36,724 nt of DNA from a virus: positions 1 to 36,724 of IMG/VR virus record IMGVR_UViG_3300009285_000809; one strand, written 5' to 3'. Both the position numbers and the translations under genes were made by a program. The notes beneath the pieces are model-generated. The model saw nothing but the letters and a program-made list of their open reading frames with translations, did not search any database and was not told the DNA's origin. This document shows positions 14,209 to 22,428 of the stretch, in pieces (position 1 is the stretch's first letter; every line of letters starts with the position of its first letter).

Positions 14209-14685
14209 TTAGTCTGCTCCTCTTACCCAAACCCATAAGTTGCTGCTGATGCCTGGAGTTCCTCCAGAACCACTACTAAGGGTTGAGGGGTTTATTAAAT
14301 TTCCCTCTCTGTCGTAAAACCAAATAGTCCACTCGCAAAGCCCCATCATCAGGCCTGGCGTAATACCTTCTCTCGCAAACGCCTCATCTACGGTAACATA
14401 TCCGGTAATCACTTGGTCAAAACAGTTGTCGAGGTGAACTTGAATCTTGTCCGAATACGTCGTGATGCTCGTACAGCTTTCTGGTTCGTGTGTGTCGTTG
14501 TTTAGGATGAACCAGTCGCCGCCGTTCACGTTTGCACTTGGTCGAGGGATACAGCCGTACTCAAACACTCCGTTATCAGCCTGTACTGTGCTGTAGTAAG
14601 TATAGGTATAAAAAGTGGCGTAGGCCACGCCAGCCGTTACCAAGATTCCAGCTATCGCGGAGAGTATGATTCGTAGTGTTTTCAT
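14209..14685 (-). CDS. Exported or virion protein with N-terminal hydrophobic segment
   Basis: This 158-aa product begins MKTLRIILSAIAGILVTAGVAYATFYTY, a clear signal peptide or membrane anchor (about residues 1-24). The rest is soluble with four cysteines (EYGCIPRPS, ESCTS, DNCFDQ, GLCEW), which could pair as disulfides outside the cytoplasm. The C-terminus is SSGSGGTPGISSNLWVWVRGAD. A host-surface or superinfection role is possible. No family recognised. Confidence 0.6.
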   Translation of the reverse strand: MKTLRIILSAIAGILVTAGVAYATFYTYTYYSTVQADNGVFEYGCIPRPSANVNGGDWFILNNDTHEPESCTSITTYSDKIQVHLDNCFDQVITGYVTVDEAFAREGITPGLMMGLCEWTIWFYDREGNLINPSTLSSGSGGTPGISSNLWVWVRGAD

Positions 14686-14688
14686 ATT

Positions 14689-16455
14689 TTATGAAGCTAT
14701 CTGGTAAGTTATGTTACCGTAAGTAAGTCTTTTATTCCCCGATGACGTCCACCCAGCCGTAGAAAAATCTTTATAGAGGCTCAACGTAGTAGCCCCAGAC
14801 GCTATTAAACCTAAACCAGGAGTGGTTAAATTTGCCCCATTGTCCATAACGACCATCGCCGCCTCCCACCCAAGATTAGTAACCGTAGCTGCGGTGATTG
14901 GGAGTGAAATAGTGAATCCAGCGGTGCTACTTGTCCCCGCAGTTGCCTGTCTCATGGCTAAAGTACACATCGTGCCTATTACTTTGAAGTAGTAGACGTC
15001 ATTTGATGGAGCTACGCTGAACCCAGTCAAAGAAGGCGACCAAGCTATCCAATGGGGGAAACCAAGCGGATTTTCTATCTTGGAGTAATACGCATCTGTA
15101 AGCGTAGCGTTTGGAACCGTTCCACCAAAAATAGTTAAAAGCGTATCGGCTACGCCCACTATGTATACATAAATATATGTTCCTGAATCGTTATTTTGAA
15201 AACGTATCTTATCTCCAACATTATAGATGCTCGCCGCACCAGAAGACACATTTATTGTTATGGCGGAGGCGTAGGTGAAGGTTCCCGTGATGCCAATCCA
15301 ACCGTCATATCTACCAGTTATCTGGAACTCTCCGTTGATTCTTAAAATATTATTATCAAACTCACCATAGACAAGCGGGCTTGACGAGTTGGAGTTCTCT
15401 ATGTATAGCCTGTTACTTGCGGCAAGGTTTGCTCCAGCAGCGTATCCAATTAGCACATTCCCAGAATGTGTTGATATGGTGTCACCAGCATTATCTCCGA
15501 TGATGGTGTTTTGACTTCCTGTTGTTAAGGCCGTCGCAACCCCATTGCCCATTAGGATATTATTGTCGCCACCATCTAACGACCACGCCGCCCTGTACCC
15601 AAAAACGCAGTTGTAATCAGATGAGTTAGAGCCTCCTCCGAATAAAGACCTTTCGCCAACAGCAGTATTGCCGTATCCAGTGACTGTATTTAACATAGAC
15701 TCCCTTCCTATCGCAACATTTCCAAAGCCAGTCACCAATGAATACATGGCACTTTCTCCAATGGCGACATTGTAGTCACTATATATCGCATCGTGCATTG
15801 CGCCGTGTCCTACCGCTACATTGTTTATACCTTCGACGTTAGAAACGAGCGCATTAGTCCCAATCTTGATATTGTTTTCTGTAAGGTATAACCTTGCGTC
15901 TCCATCTATGATTACTTTCCCGAATGTCGTATTCTCTCTCGCAGTTCCACTTGCACCAAGTCCAGAGTCGGCGGTGTTATCTGTGTATGTTGTTGTTACG
16001 TTATCATTTATCGTTGTTAGGAGTGAATAGCCAGACCCCCCCGCAGCTGTACGATATACTTTCCTTGAAGTAACATCACCATTGCTTGTGGTTGCAATAG
16101 ATGTTAAATTCACTTGCTGATTTCCAGCAACGGTTGTTACTGTATTTGACACTGCTCCCAATTCTGTTTCCCCGTAATCATTAACGTAGGTAATTTTATA
16201 CTTATGCGTGCCAGCGTCTACGACGCCAGCAACGCCAGCCAGTGTTGCTACACACGCAATCGGTGCGGTAATTGAAGAGAATCGAATATCCCCGCCATAC
16301 TTTAGGGCGATATTACCGCCGTGTTCTATGACGATTGCGTCTGGGGAAGAGGTTGTAAAATCAGATATATTATCTGCATCCAAAAGCCCATTGATTGCTT
16401 CTAAAATATCATCAATGGTTTTGTCTAAATTGTCGTAACTTCTGTATACCTGCAT
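14689..16455 (-). CDS. Tail fibre with YadA-head-like repeats
   Basis: This 588-aa protein has a coiled-coil-like N-terminus (1-30), a fibronectin-like beta segment (about 64-165, HKYKITYVNDYGETELG), and about eight N-x-(A/V/I)-(I/V/F/L)-G repeats from 211 to 345 (NVAVGHGAM, NVAIGESAM, NVAIGRESM, NTAVGERSL, NTIIGDNAG, NVLIGYAAG). Such repeats form trimeric left-handed beta-rolls in YadA-type adhesins. After RLYIENSNSSSPLVYGEF the C-terminal 200 residues form a probable receptor-binding beta domain. It is the most likely host-recognition fibre. An extensive stem-loop (16460-16529) lies just before the ATG. Confidence 0.75.
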   Translation of the reverse strand: MQVYRSYDNLDKTIDDILEAINGLLDADNISDFTTSSPDAIVIEHGGNIALKYGGDIRFSSITAPIACVATLAGVAGVVDAGTHKYKITYVNDYGETELGAVSNTVTTVAGNQQVNLTSIATTSNGDVTSRKVYRTAAGGSGYSLLTTINDNVTTTYTDNTADSGLGASGTARENTTFGKVIIDGDARLYLTENNIKIGTNALVSNVEGINNVAVGHGAMHDAIYSDYNVAIGESAMYSLVTGFGNVAIGRESMLNTVTGYGNTAVGERSLFGGGSNSSDYNCVFGYRAAWSLDGGDNNILMGNGVATALTTGSQNTIIGDNAGDTISTHSGNVLIGYAAGANLAASNRLYIENSNSSSPLVYGEFDNNILRINGEFQITGRYDGWIGITGTFTYASAITINVSSGAASIYNVGDKIRFQNNDSGTYIYVYIVGVADTLLTIFGGTVPNATLTDAYYSKIENPLGFPHWIAWSPSLTGFSVAPSNDVYYFKVIGTMCTLAMRQATAGTSSTAGFTISLPITAATVTNLGWEAAMVVMDNGANLTTPGLGLIASGATTLSLYKDFSTAGWTSSGNKRLTYGNITYQIAS

Positions 16456-16459
16456 AGTG

Positions 16460-16529
16460 TTCTTAAAGGAGTACGAAAATCAGTCCACGAGGAGGATTAT
16501 CGTGGATGACTTCTATACTCCTTAAAGAA
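16460..16529 (-). promoter_or_regulatory. Composite stem-loop before the tail-fibre gene
   Basis: Outer arms 16460-16473 and 16516-16529 pair over 14 positions with one mismatch (TTCTTAAAGGAGTA against TACTCCTTAAAGAA). Inside, TCCACGA (16484-16490) pairs perfectly with TCGTGGA (16500-16506). It fills the gap between the radical-SAM-like gene stop (16532) and the fibre ATG (16455). It has no T-run on the minus strand. It could be an RNA-processing site, attenuator or translation control element. Confidence 0.6.
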
Positions 16530-16531
16530 TA

Positions 16532-17266
16532 CTAGGCACTAAACTTCTTATACACTTCCACAAATCCCTCTTTCCGTAAATCCCCTAGATACCTTTCATC
16601 TAATTCACCAGTTGCTTCTGCTTTAAATATCCCCGTGCTATGCGTGAATACCCTGCCTTTGAAATCAATCACGAAGCCTTTCCGGGGTTCAAACTTCCAA
16701 CTGACCTCTTTAGCTAAATCAGGGTCAAATCCAGTATAGGTGATATTAATTTTATAGTTTGTATCCATATAACTTTGGGGAATAACCTCAACTACCTGCC
16801 CAATGGCTTCAAGTTCCGCAATGTCTGGCTCACTGTCATCGGTAATAATCTGAAACTCATCAAACACCTTTTTGCCGTCGCCGATTGCTTTCATTGAAAT
16901 CTGCTTAGTCAGGGGACTACCTTTATAAAACCAATCAGAATCGTAGGATATGCGTAAGCAATCAAGTCCGCTTTCTTTGAGTCCCTTCCAGTAAGCCTCA
17001 TCATTCGCCCACCAGCCGTTTGTCTTTAGACTGACCCACATTTTCAATTCTTTTGCTTTTCGGATAACAACTAAGAGTTTTTCAAACTCTAAAGTCGCTT
17101 CACCGCCAGACAGTCTTACTCGGTCAAATCCTAATTTACTCGCTTCTTCCAGCCAACCAATCGCCTCATCAAAAATGCTTTCCTTGCCGTCAGGAGAGGC
17201 TTTGAGCCAATCACAAGCCAAGCCCTTGTCCACGTTTATTTTATTATTTAAGTAAAAATGTATCAT
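16532..17266 (-). CDS. Radical-SAM/SPASM-like protein lacking Fe-S cysteines
   Basis: The 244-aa protein follows the radical SAM barrel order: a first strand (MIHFYLNNKINV), the GGE motif in RVRLSGGEAT (residues about 50-59), and SLKTNG like the usual TNG strand. A C-terminal part VIDFKGRVFTHSTG, then ERYLGDLRKEGFVEVYKKF mirrors the SPASM pattern dG-V-x-C ... lGn. However, the CxxxCxxC motif expected after the first strand is absent (KINVDKGLACDW has one Cys), and the SPASM cysteines are replaced. It should not bind a 4Fe-4S cluster in the normal way. It is embedded between tail-fibre genes and coupled by ATGA (17263-17266) to one. It may be a repurposed pseudoenzyme. Fold call moderate to good; function unknown. 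Confidence 0.65.
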   Translation of the reverse strand: MIHFYLNNKINVDKGLACDWLKASPDGKESIFDEAIGWLEEASKLGFDRVRLSGGEATLEFEKLLVVIRKAKELKMWVSLKTNGWWANDEAYWKGLKESGLDCLRISYDSDWFYKGSPLTKQISMKAIGDGKKVFDEFQIITDDSEPDIAELEAIGQVVEVIPQSYMDTNYKINITYTGFDPDLAKEVSWKFEPRKGFVIDFKGRVFTHSTGIFKAEATGELDERYLGDLRKEGFVEVYKKFSA

Positions 17267-17925
17267 GATAAATCTCCAATTTCCTCTAAGTTAGCCCATA
17301 TCTTGCAAACCAACCTATCGGTAGCCCCGAGGGTAACTGGTGTAATGACGCTATGTGTTTGTGTAGCAGTTGTTTCAGTATTGGTTGCACCGCCAGCTAT
17401 GGTATAGGCAATCTGCCCCGATAAAATCCAGGAACTAATTTCATCTTCATAGTAATACCGATACCAACGGGTAGTCCAAGAACTTGAATAATTCAATCCA
17501 TCAACCGTTCTTTTCTGACGTAAAAATGTTTTCCAGATAGATTGAGCTGGCAGGCTTCCAGAATATCCAGGCACTCCAGATGGTGTCATCCACGCCGCCA
17601 TTAATTGACTTGTCGGAGGGTCGCCAGCATTCATACTTCTCGTAATGCTTGTTTTTGCTATATCAGAAGCGGTTGTTGAAAGAATTTTATATCCCGATAC
17701 ATCACTTGCTTCATCGTGGAAGTAATAAGTGATACCAGCCCCAGGGACTTTATCTAAGACTGCTATATTAGCAATCGCCACATCATCTATTTTAGCAATA
17801 CTTGCTTTCGCCAAATCAGCCACCTTAGAAACTCCGCCCATCGGAGGCAAAGGAATCGAGGCGGTGGTGTAGAGGTTCACACTGTCCTCGTAATACATTG
17901 TTAGTTGTTCTACTGGTGCGGCCAT
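17263..17925 (-). CDS. Tail-fibre-associated structural protein
   Basis: The 220-aa product starts MAAPVEQLTMYYEDSVNLYTT and contains an Ile/Ala-rich pseudo-repeat (VADLAKASIAKIDDVAIANIAVLDK) followed by a Ser/Thr-rich beta C-terminal region (GYSGSLPAQSIWKTFLRQKR; TNTETTATQTHSV). Composition matches neighbouring fibre proteins. The stop overlaps the radical-SAM-like gene start by 4 nt. No family recognised; a virion tip role is inferred from location. Confidence 0.5.
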   Translation of the reverse strand: MAAPVEQLTMYYEDSVNLYTTASIPLPPMGGVSKVADLAKASIAKIDDVAIANIAVLDKVPGAGITYYFHDEASDVSGYKILSTTASDIAKTSITRSMNAGDPPTSQLMAAWMTPSGVPGYSGSLPAQSIWKTFLRQKRTVDGLNYSSSWTTRWYRYYYEDEISSWILSGQIAYTIAGGATNTETTATQTHSVITPVTLGATDRLVCKIWANLEEIGDLS

Positions 17926-17928
17926 ATT

Positions 17929-19041
17929 CTAAACGTGTTCAATTGTTTTAAGTTGCGGCGAAAACAGCATCCTGTCTGCATGCGTGGCAATTCCGGCTAT
18001 CTGGATTATATCTGCCGTACCGCTTGGCTGGGTTTGCGTCAAAGTATTCCCCGTCGTTCCCGTAGTGGAAAGATAAATGACGCCGCCCACCGTCCAAGCC
18101 CAAGTATCATCACGGGCTATTCCTAATAATAAATAGTTTCCAGTTGCATTAGCGGATATTGTAGCATCACAACACATCACGCAGACTACAGAAGTTGCAA
18201 TCGCATCAGCATCACCAAGTTGCGCCTGTCCGTCTGAGGCGATGTAACAAGCATCTCCAAAGGCTTGGTTTTCATTGGCGGCCAAGGTTATCTTTACTCC
18301 ACTGGCGGTATGGTCTGAACCAGGTGAAGTTGTCAAATTCGTATCGCCAGTATGGGGAGCCGTAATCCCTGTGAAAGTTGCCATACCTGTCGTAGCGTTG
18401 TATGTCGCCCCTGCATCAGTCTTTGGCCCAAGGTCGCCAGTAGCTGATTCAAATAAAGCTATAAAAGAAGTTGTATCGGTGGTGTCTGCAACAGTAATGG
18501 CCGTTGGTGTTCCACCAGCACCACCAGCTTTGAAAATAGCATTACCCGTAGCAGTGTCTTTTGTTAAAACGTGTTCGTTGGTGGCGGCAGATACTGCGGT
18601 CAGAGCGTTAATCCCAAGTTGGGCGGTAGATTGCCCAGTCCCGCCATCAGTAATTGCAACATCAGTTCCAGCAGGAGCGTAGAAGTCCGTATTGGCTTCG
18701 AGGTTTACTGTTGCCTTAAAGGTAGCCTCATCAGTGTCATCTAAAATTGAACGGGCAAAGGAAGTACAGGCAATTTCCTCTACATCACCAGCCCCAGCAG
18801 TTGCCCTGCCAAGTACCTTGTCCGTAGCAGATACATTCTGCATTTTGGCGTAGGCAACAGCGTCATTGGCAATAGTCGTAGCGACAGCGCCAGCGACAGT
18901 CGTAACTTCACCAGTCAAATCAGGCATCGTGGCATCAGGAAGAACTCCTGCCGCACCACCACCCACTATTTGGTCAGCGTCAACCATACCCGTAAAGGCG
19001 TCGTTGAGTGGAGCTATTTTTGCGGTAAGACCGATTGCCAT
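17929..19041 (-). CDS. Tail fibre protein with GGTGQST-type repeat
   Basis: This 370-aa protein is Ala-, Thr- and Gly-rich. It carries the pattern DVAITDGGTGQSTAQLGINAL, common in phage tail fibres, and further VLGRATAGAGDVEEI and EHVLTKDTATGNAIFKAGG segments. The C-terminal half (SDHTASGVKITLAANENQAFGD and on) is typical of fibre knobs. No cysteine-rich or catalytic motif is seen. It lies in a run of four fibre-like genes separated by 0-3 nt. Confidence 0.65.
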   Translation of the reverse strand: MAIGLTAKIAPLNDAFTGMVDADQIVGGGAAGVLPDATMPDLTGEVTTVAGAVATTIANDAVAYAKMQNVSATDKVLGRATAGAGDVEEIACTSFARSILDDTDEATFKATVNLEANTDFYAPAGTDVAITDGGTGQSTAQLGINALTAVSAATNEHVLTKDTATGNAIFKAGGAGGTPTAITVADTTDTTSFIALFESATGDLGPKTDAGATYNATTGMATFTGITAPHTGDTNLTTSPGSDHTASGVKITLAANENQAFGDACYIASDGQAQLGDADAIATSVVCVMCCDATISANATGNYLLLGIARDDTWAWTVGGVIYLSTTGTTGNTLTQTQPSGTADIIQIAGIATHADRMLFSPQLKTIEHV

Positions 19042-19042
19042 A

Positions 19043-20158
19043 TTATGCTGTTCTTAAAGTAAATGTTCCTGGGCCTAAGATATTCTCCGACCTGAACACC
19101 TTGTAATCTTCTGCATATCCGTTTACGTTTGTTACTGACAATGTTTCTGGGGCGTTAAATGCCGCCTGAAATCCAGTGTCGTTATCATAAAAAGTTGGAG
19201 TGGTTAATCTACTTGGCATAGCAAATATAAAATACTCACTGGCATCAAGAGTTATAGCTGTCCAAGTTTGTGTTTGGTCGTTAGTCGGCGAACTTTGGTC
19301 AAGCCCCTCTACGTTGGCTTCGGAATAAGAACCGGATACAGTAGAGCCACCATAATAAATCCTATTTATTGTAGTTGAGGAAGTTGAAAGTGTTAGTGTA
19401 GAGTTGCCGAGGTTAGTTGCAGTTGAAGCGAATACCTTGTAGTTTTCTGTCAGTCCGGCGGAGTTTGCAATACTAACTGTTTCAGGTGCGGTGAACGGCA
19501 TTGTAACTGAATTGAATATAGCGCCTGTAGCATGTATTGAAGTATAACGTGAGGGGTAAGCCCACACGACATAGTTAGAAGCACCTGCGTTGATTGAGCG
19601 TGAGGTAGTGTAGGAAGCGGAGATTGAAGTAGAGAGTGCCTCTACGTTGGCTTCACTAAATCCCGAACCAGTGGTCGAAGCTCCGTAGAAAATGTAGTTA
19701 TAGAAATAAAGTGCTGCTGCATAATCTATATCAGAATCAGTACCGTCATCAGAACTCAAGCGGAACCTGATATACTGGTCAACGGTAGGGTAAGCGACTG
19801 TGGCGGTATTATTTCCCGATGTATAAGCCGCTCCATCCATTGAATTCATGTCGGAGTAAGCCCCACCATTTACTGACTTAGCGATAGTTGCTGTAGTCGG
19901 AGGGCCATTATCATAAGTAGCGGTAAAGGTAATAGCTTCCGCAGCTTTCCAATCACCCGAACCAGCTAAGATTCCAGTAGTCAGTCCGTCATCAAATGCA
20001 GTACAGGAGAAGGTAAACGTGGTACCCTGTGCGGCATCAACCCAGTTTGTTCCGTTATGGATAAGGGTTTCATTTTTAGCAGCAGCAGTTATGACAACGT
20101 CCGTCAAATCATCTAACGCCGATGCGCCTCCTGCTGTTGATGGTGGGTATAAAGGCAT
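19043..20158 (-). CDS. Fibre-like protein with two internal repeat domains
   Basis: In this 371-aa protein the second half is an internal duplication of about 95 residues. Unit one runs from FYGASTTGSGFSEANVEALS through PETVSIANSAGLTENYKVFAST. Unit two runs from YYGGSTVSGSYSEANVEGLD through PETLSVTNVNGYAEDYKVFRSE. The N-terminal part (ALDDLTDVVITAAAKNETLI, then TFTFSCTAFDDGLTTGI) resembles fibre shaft sequence. It probably forms a beta-sandwich array on the virion. Confidence 0.6.
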   Translation of the reverse strand: MPLYPPSTAGGASALDDLTDVVITAAAKNETLIHNGTNWVDAAQGTTFTFSCTAFDDGLTTGILAGSGDWKAAEAITFTATYDNGPPTTATIAKSVNGGAYSDMNSMDGAAYTSGNNTATVAYPTVDQYIRFRLSSDDGTDSDIDYAAALYFYNYIFYGASTTGSGFSEANVEALSTSISASYTTSRSINAGASNYVVWAYPSRYTSIHATGAIFNSVTMPFTAPETVSIANSAGLTENYKVFASTATNLGNSTLTLSTSSTTINRIYYGGSTVSGSYSEANVEGLDQSSPTNDQTQTWTAITLDASEYFIFAMPSRLTTPTFYDNDTGFQAAFNAPETLSVTNVNGYAEDYKVFRSENILGPGTFTLRTA

Positions 20159-20878
20159 TTATGTTAATTCAGTTACTCTACAAGCTCCATCACCTGGGTC
20201 AGAAGCCCAAATGCCCTTAACCTGTCCCGTAAATCCAAAAGGGACTTCGTAATAAGCACCCGATACAAGTTTAACGGTGTAGTTGGTTGCCGAGGTTACT
20301 GTTGTTCCAAGTCCGAGATATAGAGAAGCAGAAGAATCATTAAAAAATGTTGCTCCAAGTCGGTTAGCATTAGACGCAAGAAGTTCTACGTCAGCAGCGT
20401 TATCAGCTATCTGCGTTCGTGTTCCAGTTGCAGAGCGAATCTCTTTGACTGGCTGTGTTTCGGTGAGGTCTGCTTTGAGTTGAAGCTCAGTGAGCAGAGT
20501 ATCTTGCTTTGCAGAAGTAGAAAAATCTTTTGCCGCTATAGAATCGAGAACAGCATTATCCGTAGCACCAAGATTCACATCTCCAATGACTGTACCAGTT
20601 ACTAGTTTAGTGTTTATTGCTGCAAGGGTAGTTTGGGTCGCGAAATCCTTTCCATCTAAGGATGTGGTATCTCCTGCTATCGTGGCTAAATGTGCAATCT
20701 CAGTGACTTGGTTAGCGGCAGAAGCGTCACCACCAGTAATTACACCATCCCACTTCTCCCACGCAGAACCGTTCCATACCAACATTCCCCGCATAGAAAT
20801 ATACGGGTAGTTGGACTGGTCTATTGATTGTAGGAAAAGCTCGTGGTCGTTTAACCTCTGGGCTTCTTCATTAGCCAT
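20159..20878 (-). CDS. Virion-associated fibre or appendage protein
   Basis: A 239-aa protein begins MANEEAQRLNDHELFLQSID, a helical attachment-like N-terminus. A shaft-like region follows with SLDGKDFATQTTLAAINTKL and DSIAAKDFSTSAKQDTLLTELQLKADLTETQPV; the KADLTETQPV string is frequent in phage structural proteins. The C-terminus (GLGTTVTSATNYTVKLVSGAYYEVPFG) looks like a small beta-sandwich. It leads the fibre gene run. Confidence 0.55.
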   Translation of the reverse strand: MANEEAQRLNDHELFLQSIDQSNYPYISMRGMLVWNGSAWEKWDGVITGGDASAANQVTEIAHLATIAGDTTSLDGKDFATQTTLAAINTKLVTGTVIGDVNLGATDNAVLDSIAAKDFSTSAKQDTLLTELQLKADLTETQPVKEIRSATGTRTQIADNAADVELLASNANRLGATFFNDSSASLYLGLGTTVTSATNYTVKLVSGAYYEVPFGFTGQVKGIWASDPGDGACRVTELT

Positions 20879-21341
20879 TTCTTATTTCTTCCCTCCTACG
20901 CTCTAACTTCCTCTGCGGGGCTACTATCTTCGTAATCCATTTATACAATTTCTCTAGGACTACCCTGCTATTCGTTTCTGGGTGTACCCCGATTGAATCC
21001 AGCACGTTCCTTAAAATACTTTCGTAGCTTTCTATTGTATCATTGAGTTGCATTGAGTCCATTTCGCTTTTAACGAACTCATCAATCTGCCCTCCCCATT
21101 TCTGGTAGAGTGGGAAAGTCCCGAACTCTTTTCCTAAGTTCAAAAACTCAAAAGCGTATGGTTGCTTCCTCGATTCTACATATTCAGCCAAGCTCTCTGC
21201 TTTAGGGAATACTGGTTCAAAGAATGATGCCGCATCAGGAGCCTTCCCTGTTCTCTGGGGCGACGTACTTGTCGGGAGCTTGCTTATAGGGCTTGTAACT
21301 ACTGATGACTGATTTGACTGCGTCAATCCAGAGTCTTGCAT
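20871..21341 (-). CDS. Unknown 156-aa protein, start uncertain
   Basis: The solid part begins near residue 35 (DAASFFEPVFPKAESLAEYVE) and runs through a charged helical region (KWGGQIDEFVKSEMDSM; KLERRREEIRNG). The first 35 residues from the ATG at 21341 are Ser/Thr/Pro-rich and lie wholly inside the 3' end of the GT4-like gene (107-nt overlap), so they may be a shadow. No ATG exists between the end of that gene and residue 70; a TTG occurs near residue 52. Its stop overlaps the next gene by 8 nt. Function unknown. Confidence 0.45.
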   Translation of the reverse strand: MQDSGLTQSNQSSVVTSPISKLPTSTSPQRTGKAPDAASFFEPVFPKAESLAEYVESRKQPYAFEFLNLGKEFGTFPLYQKWGGQIDEFVKSEMDSMQLNDTIESYESILRNVLDSIGVHPETNSRVVLEKLYKWITKIVAPQRKLERRREEIRNG

Positions 21342-22428
21342 TTTTTTCTAAATTAAAGTCTTTTTCTACCGTCTTCCTTCCTTCTTTCCCAAGTTTCTCC
21401 CTAAGCTCTGGGTGCTTCATCGCGTACTCAATCTTCTCATACCAATCATTCTTAGCGAATAACCCGTTCTTTCCTTCAATAATTGTTTCCTTGTAATGCC
21501 CCACGGGTGAGGCGATGACTAGGTTATTTCCAGCAGTCCAGTATTCAAGAATCCGCAGGTTCGACTTCGCCCTGTTATACATACTGTCGTGTATGGGGGA
21601 TAGGCAGACATCTGGTGAAAGGGAGTTTATGTACTCCCAATACTTGTCTGGATGAACCCACTTCATCTTGACGACACGTTTCTCGTAGGGAGTCCCTTCC
21701 AAAAGGTTCGGGAGGTAGTTGTACTGGTAAAAGGTAACATTCGGGTATTTCTCCATTATCCTTTTTATCGGTTCCTTAATGATTCTCATGTTGTCCATGT
21801 GTCCTGCGGAGGTTGACCACATTACCCTGATGTCCTTGTGGGGCTTATACGGTTTTGGTCTCCTCTTAGAAACATCGAGTGAATTCGGGCAAATGAACGT
21901 CGGGGAGAAGTTTTTGTAGAAGTTTTGTAGAAATGGAGTTGTCACGATATACCCGTCAAACACACCGAGGCTTCTCCGCGCTAGAGTTACGGGGTCAGAG
22001 GGGTCAGTGAACATATCCTGCTTCTTTTCGTAATAGCTGAGAAGTCCTGGGTTCAATGGAGGGACATCCCACACATAATCATCTGTTTCTTGTATAATCG
22101 GGATGTTAAACTGTTCCTTCAGTGCGATGGCGAGTGCGAACATCTGCGGAGAGTCCATCCTCTGAAACACAACGGCATCAATCTTGTTCTCAAACATCTT
22201 GGAGAAAAGCCGTGTGTTCTTAACTATCCCATCTTTACCAGCCTCGAAGTCGTACCAAGCATCATTCTCTTTTGGAACCTTCTGGTTCAGCATGGTCACT
22301 TGGAATGGGTTTGCGTATACCTTCGCAAGCCCCAGCTTCTTTATCATCTGTGCTGGGTTGTGGATACGGTAATATCCCGTTCCATCTTGATAGGTTGCAA
22401 AGAAGAATATATTAAGCATTGAGGACAT
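21235..22428 (-). CDS. GT4-like glycosyltransferase
   Basis: The 397-aa protein has a Rossmann-type N-terminal half (MLNIFFFATYQDGTGYYRIHNP) and a GT-B-type C-terminal half. The end contains NLRILEYWTAGNNLVIASPVGHYKETIIEGKNGLFA, the acceptor/donor-site region of Glycos_transf_1 (with E in LEYW), and EKLGKEGRKTVEKDFNLEK. It would add a sugar from a nucleotide donor. The gene overlaps the 3' end of the epimerase gene by 17 nt, so the two are likely coupled. Sugar donor unknown. A second ATG three codons later is a possible start. Confidence 0.8.
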   Translation of the reverse strand: MSSMLNIFFFATYQDGTGYYRIHNPAQMIKKLGLAKVYANPFQVTMLNQKVPKENDAWYDFEAGKDGIVKNTRLFSKMFENKIDAVVFQRMDSPQMFALAIALKEQFNIPIIQETDDYVWDVPPLNPGLLSYYEKKQDMFTDPSDPVTLARRSLGVFDGYIVTTPFLQNFYKNFSPTFICPNSLDVSKRRPKPYKPHKDIRVMWSTSAGHMDNMRIIKEPIKRIMEKYPNVTFYQYNYLPNLLEGTPYEKRVVKMKWVHPDKYWEYINSLSPDVCLSPIHDSMYNRAKSNLRILEYWTAGNNLVIASPVGHYKETIIEGKNGLFAKNDWYEKIEYAMKHPELREKLGKEGRKTVEKDFNLEKNARLWIDAVKSVISSYKPYKQAPDKYVAPENREGS

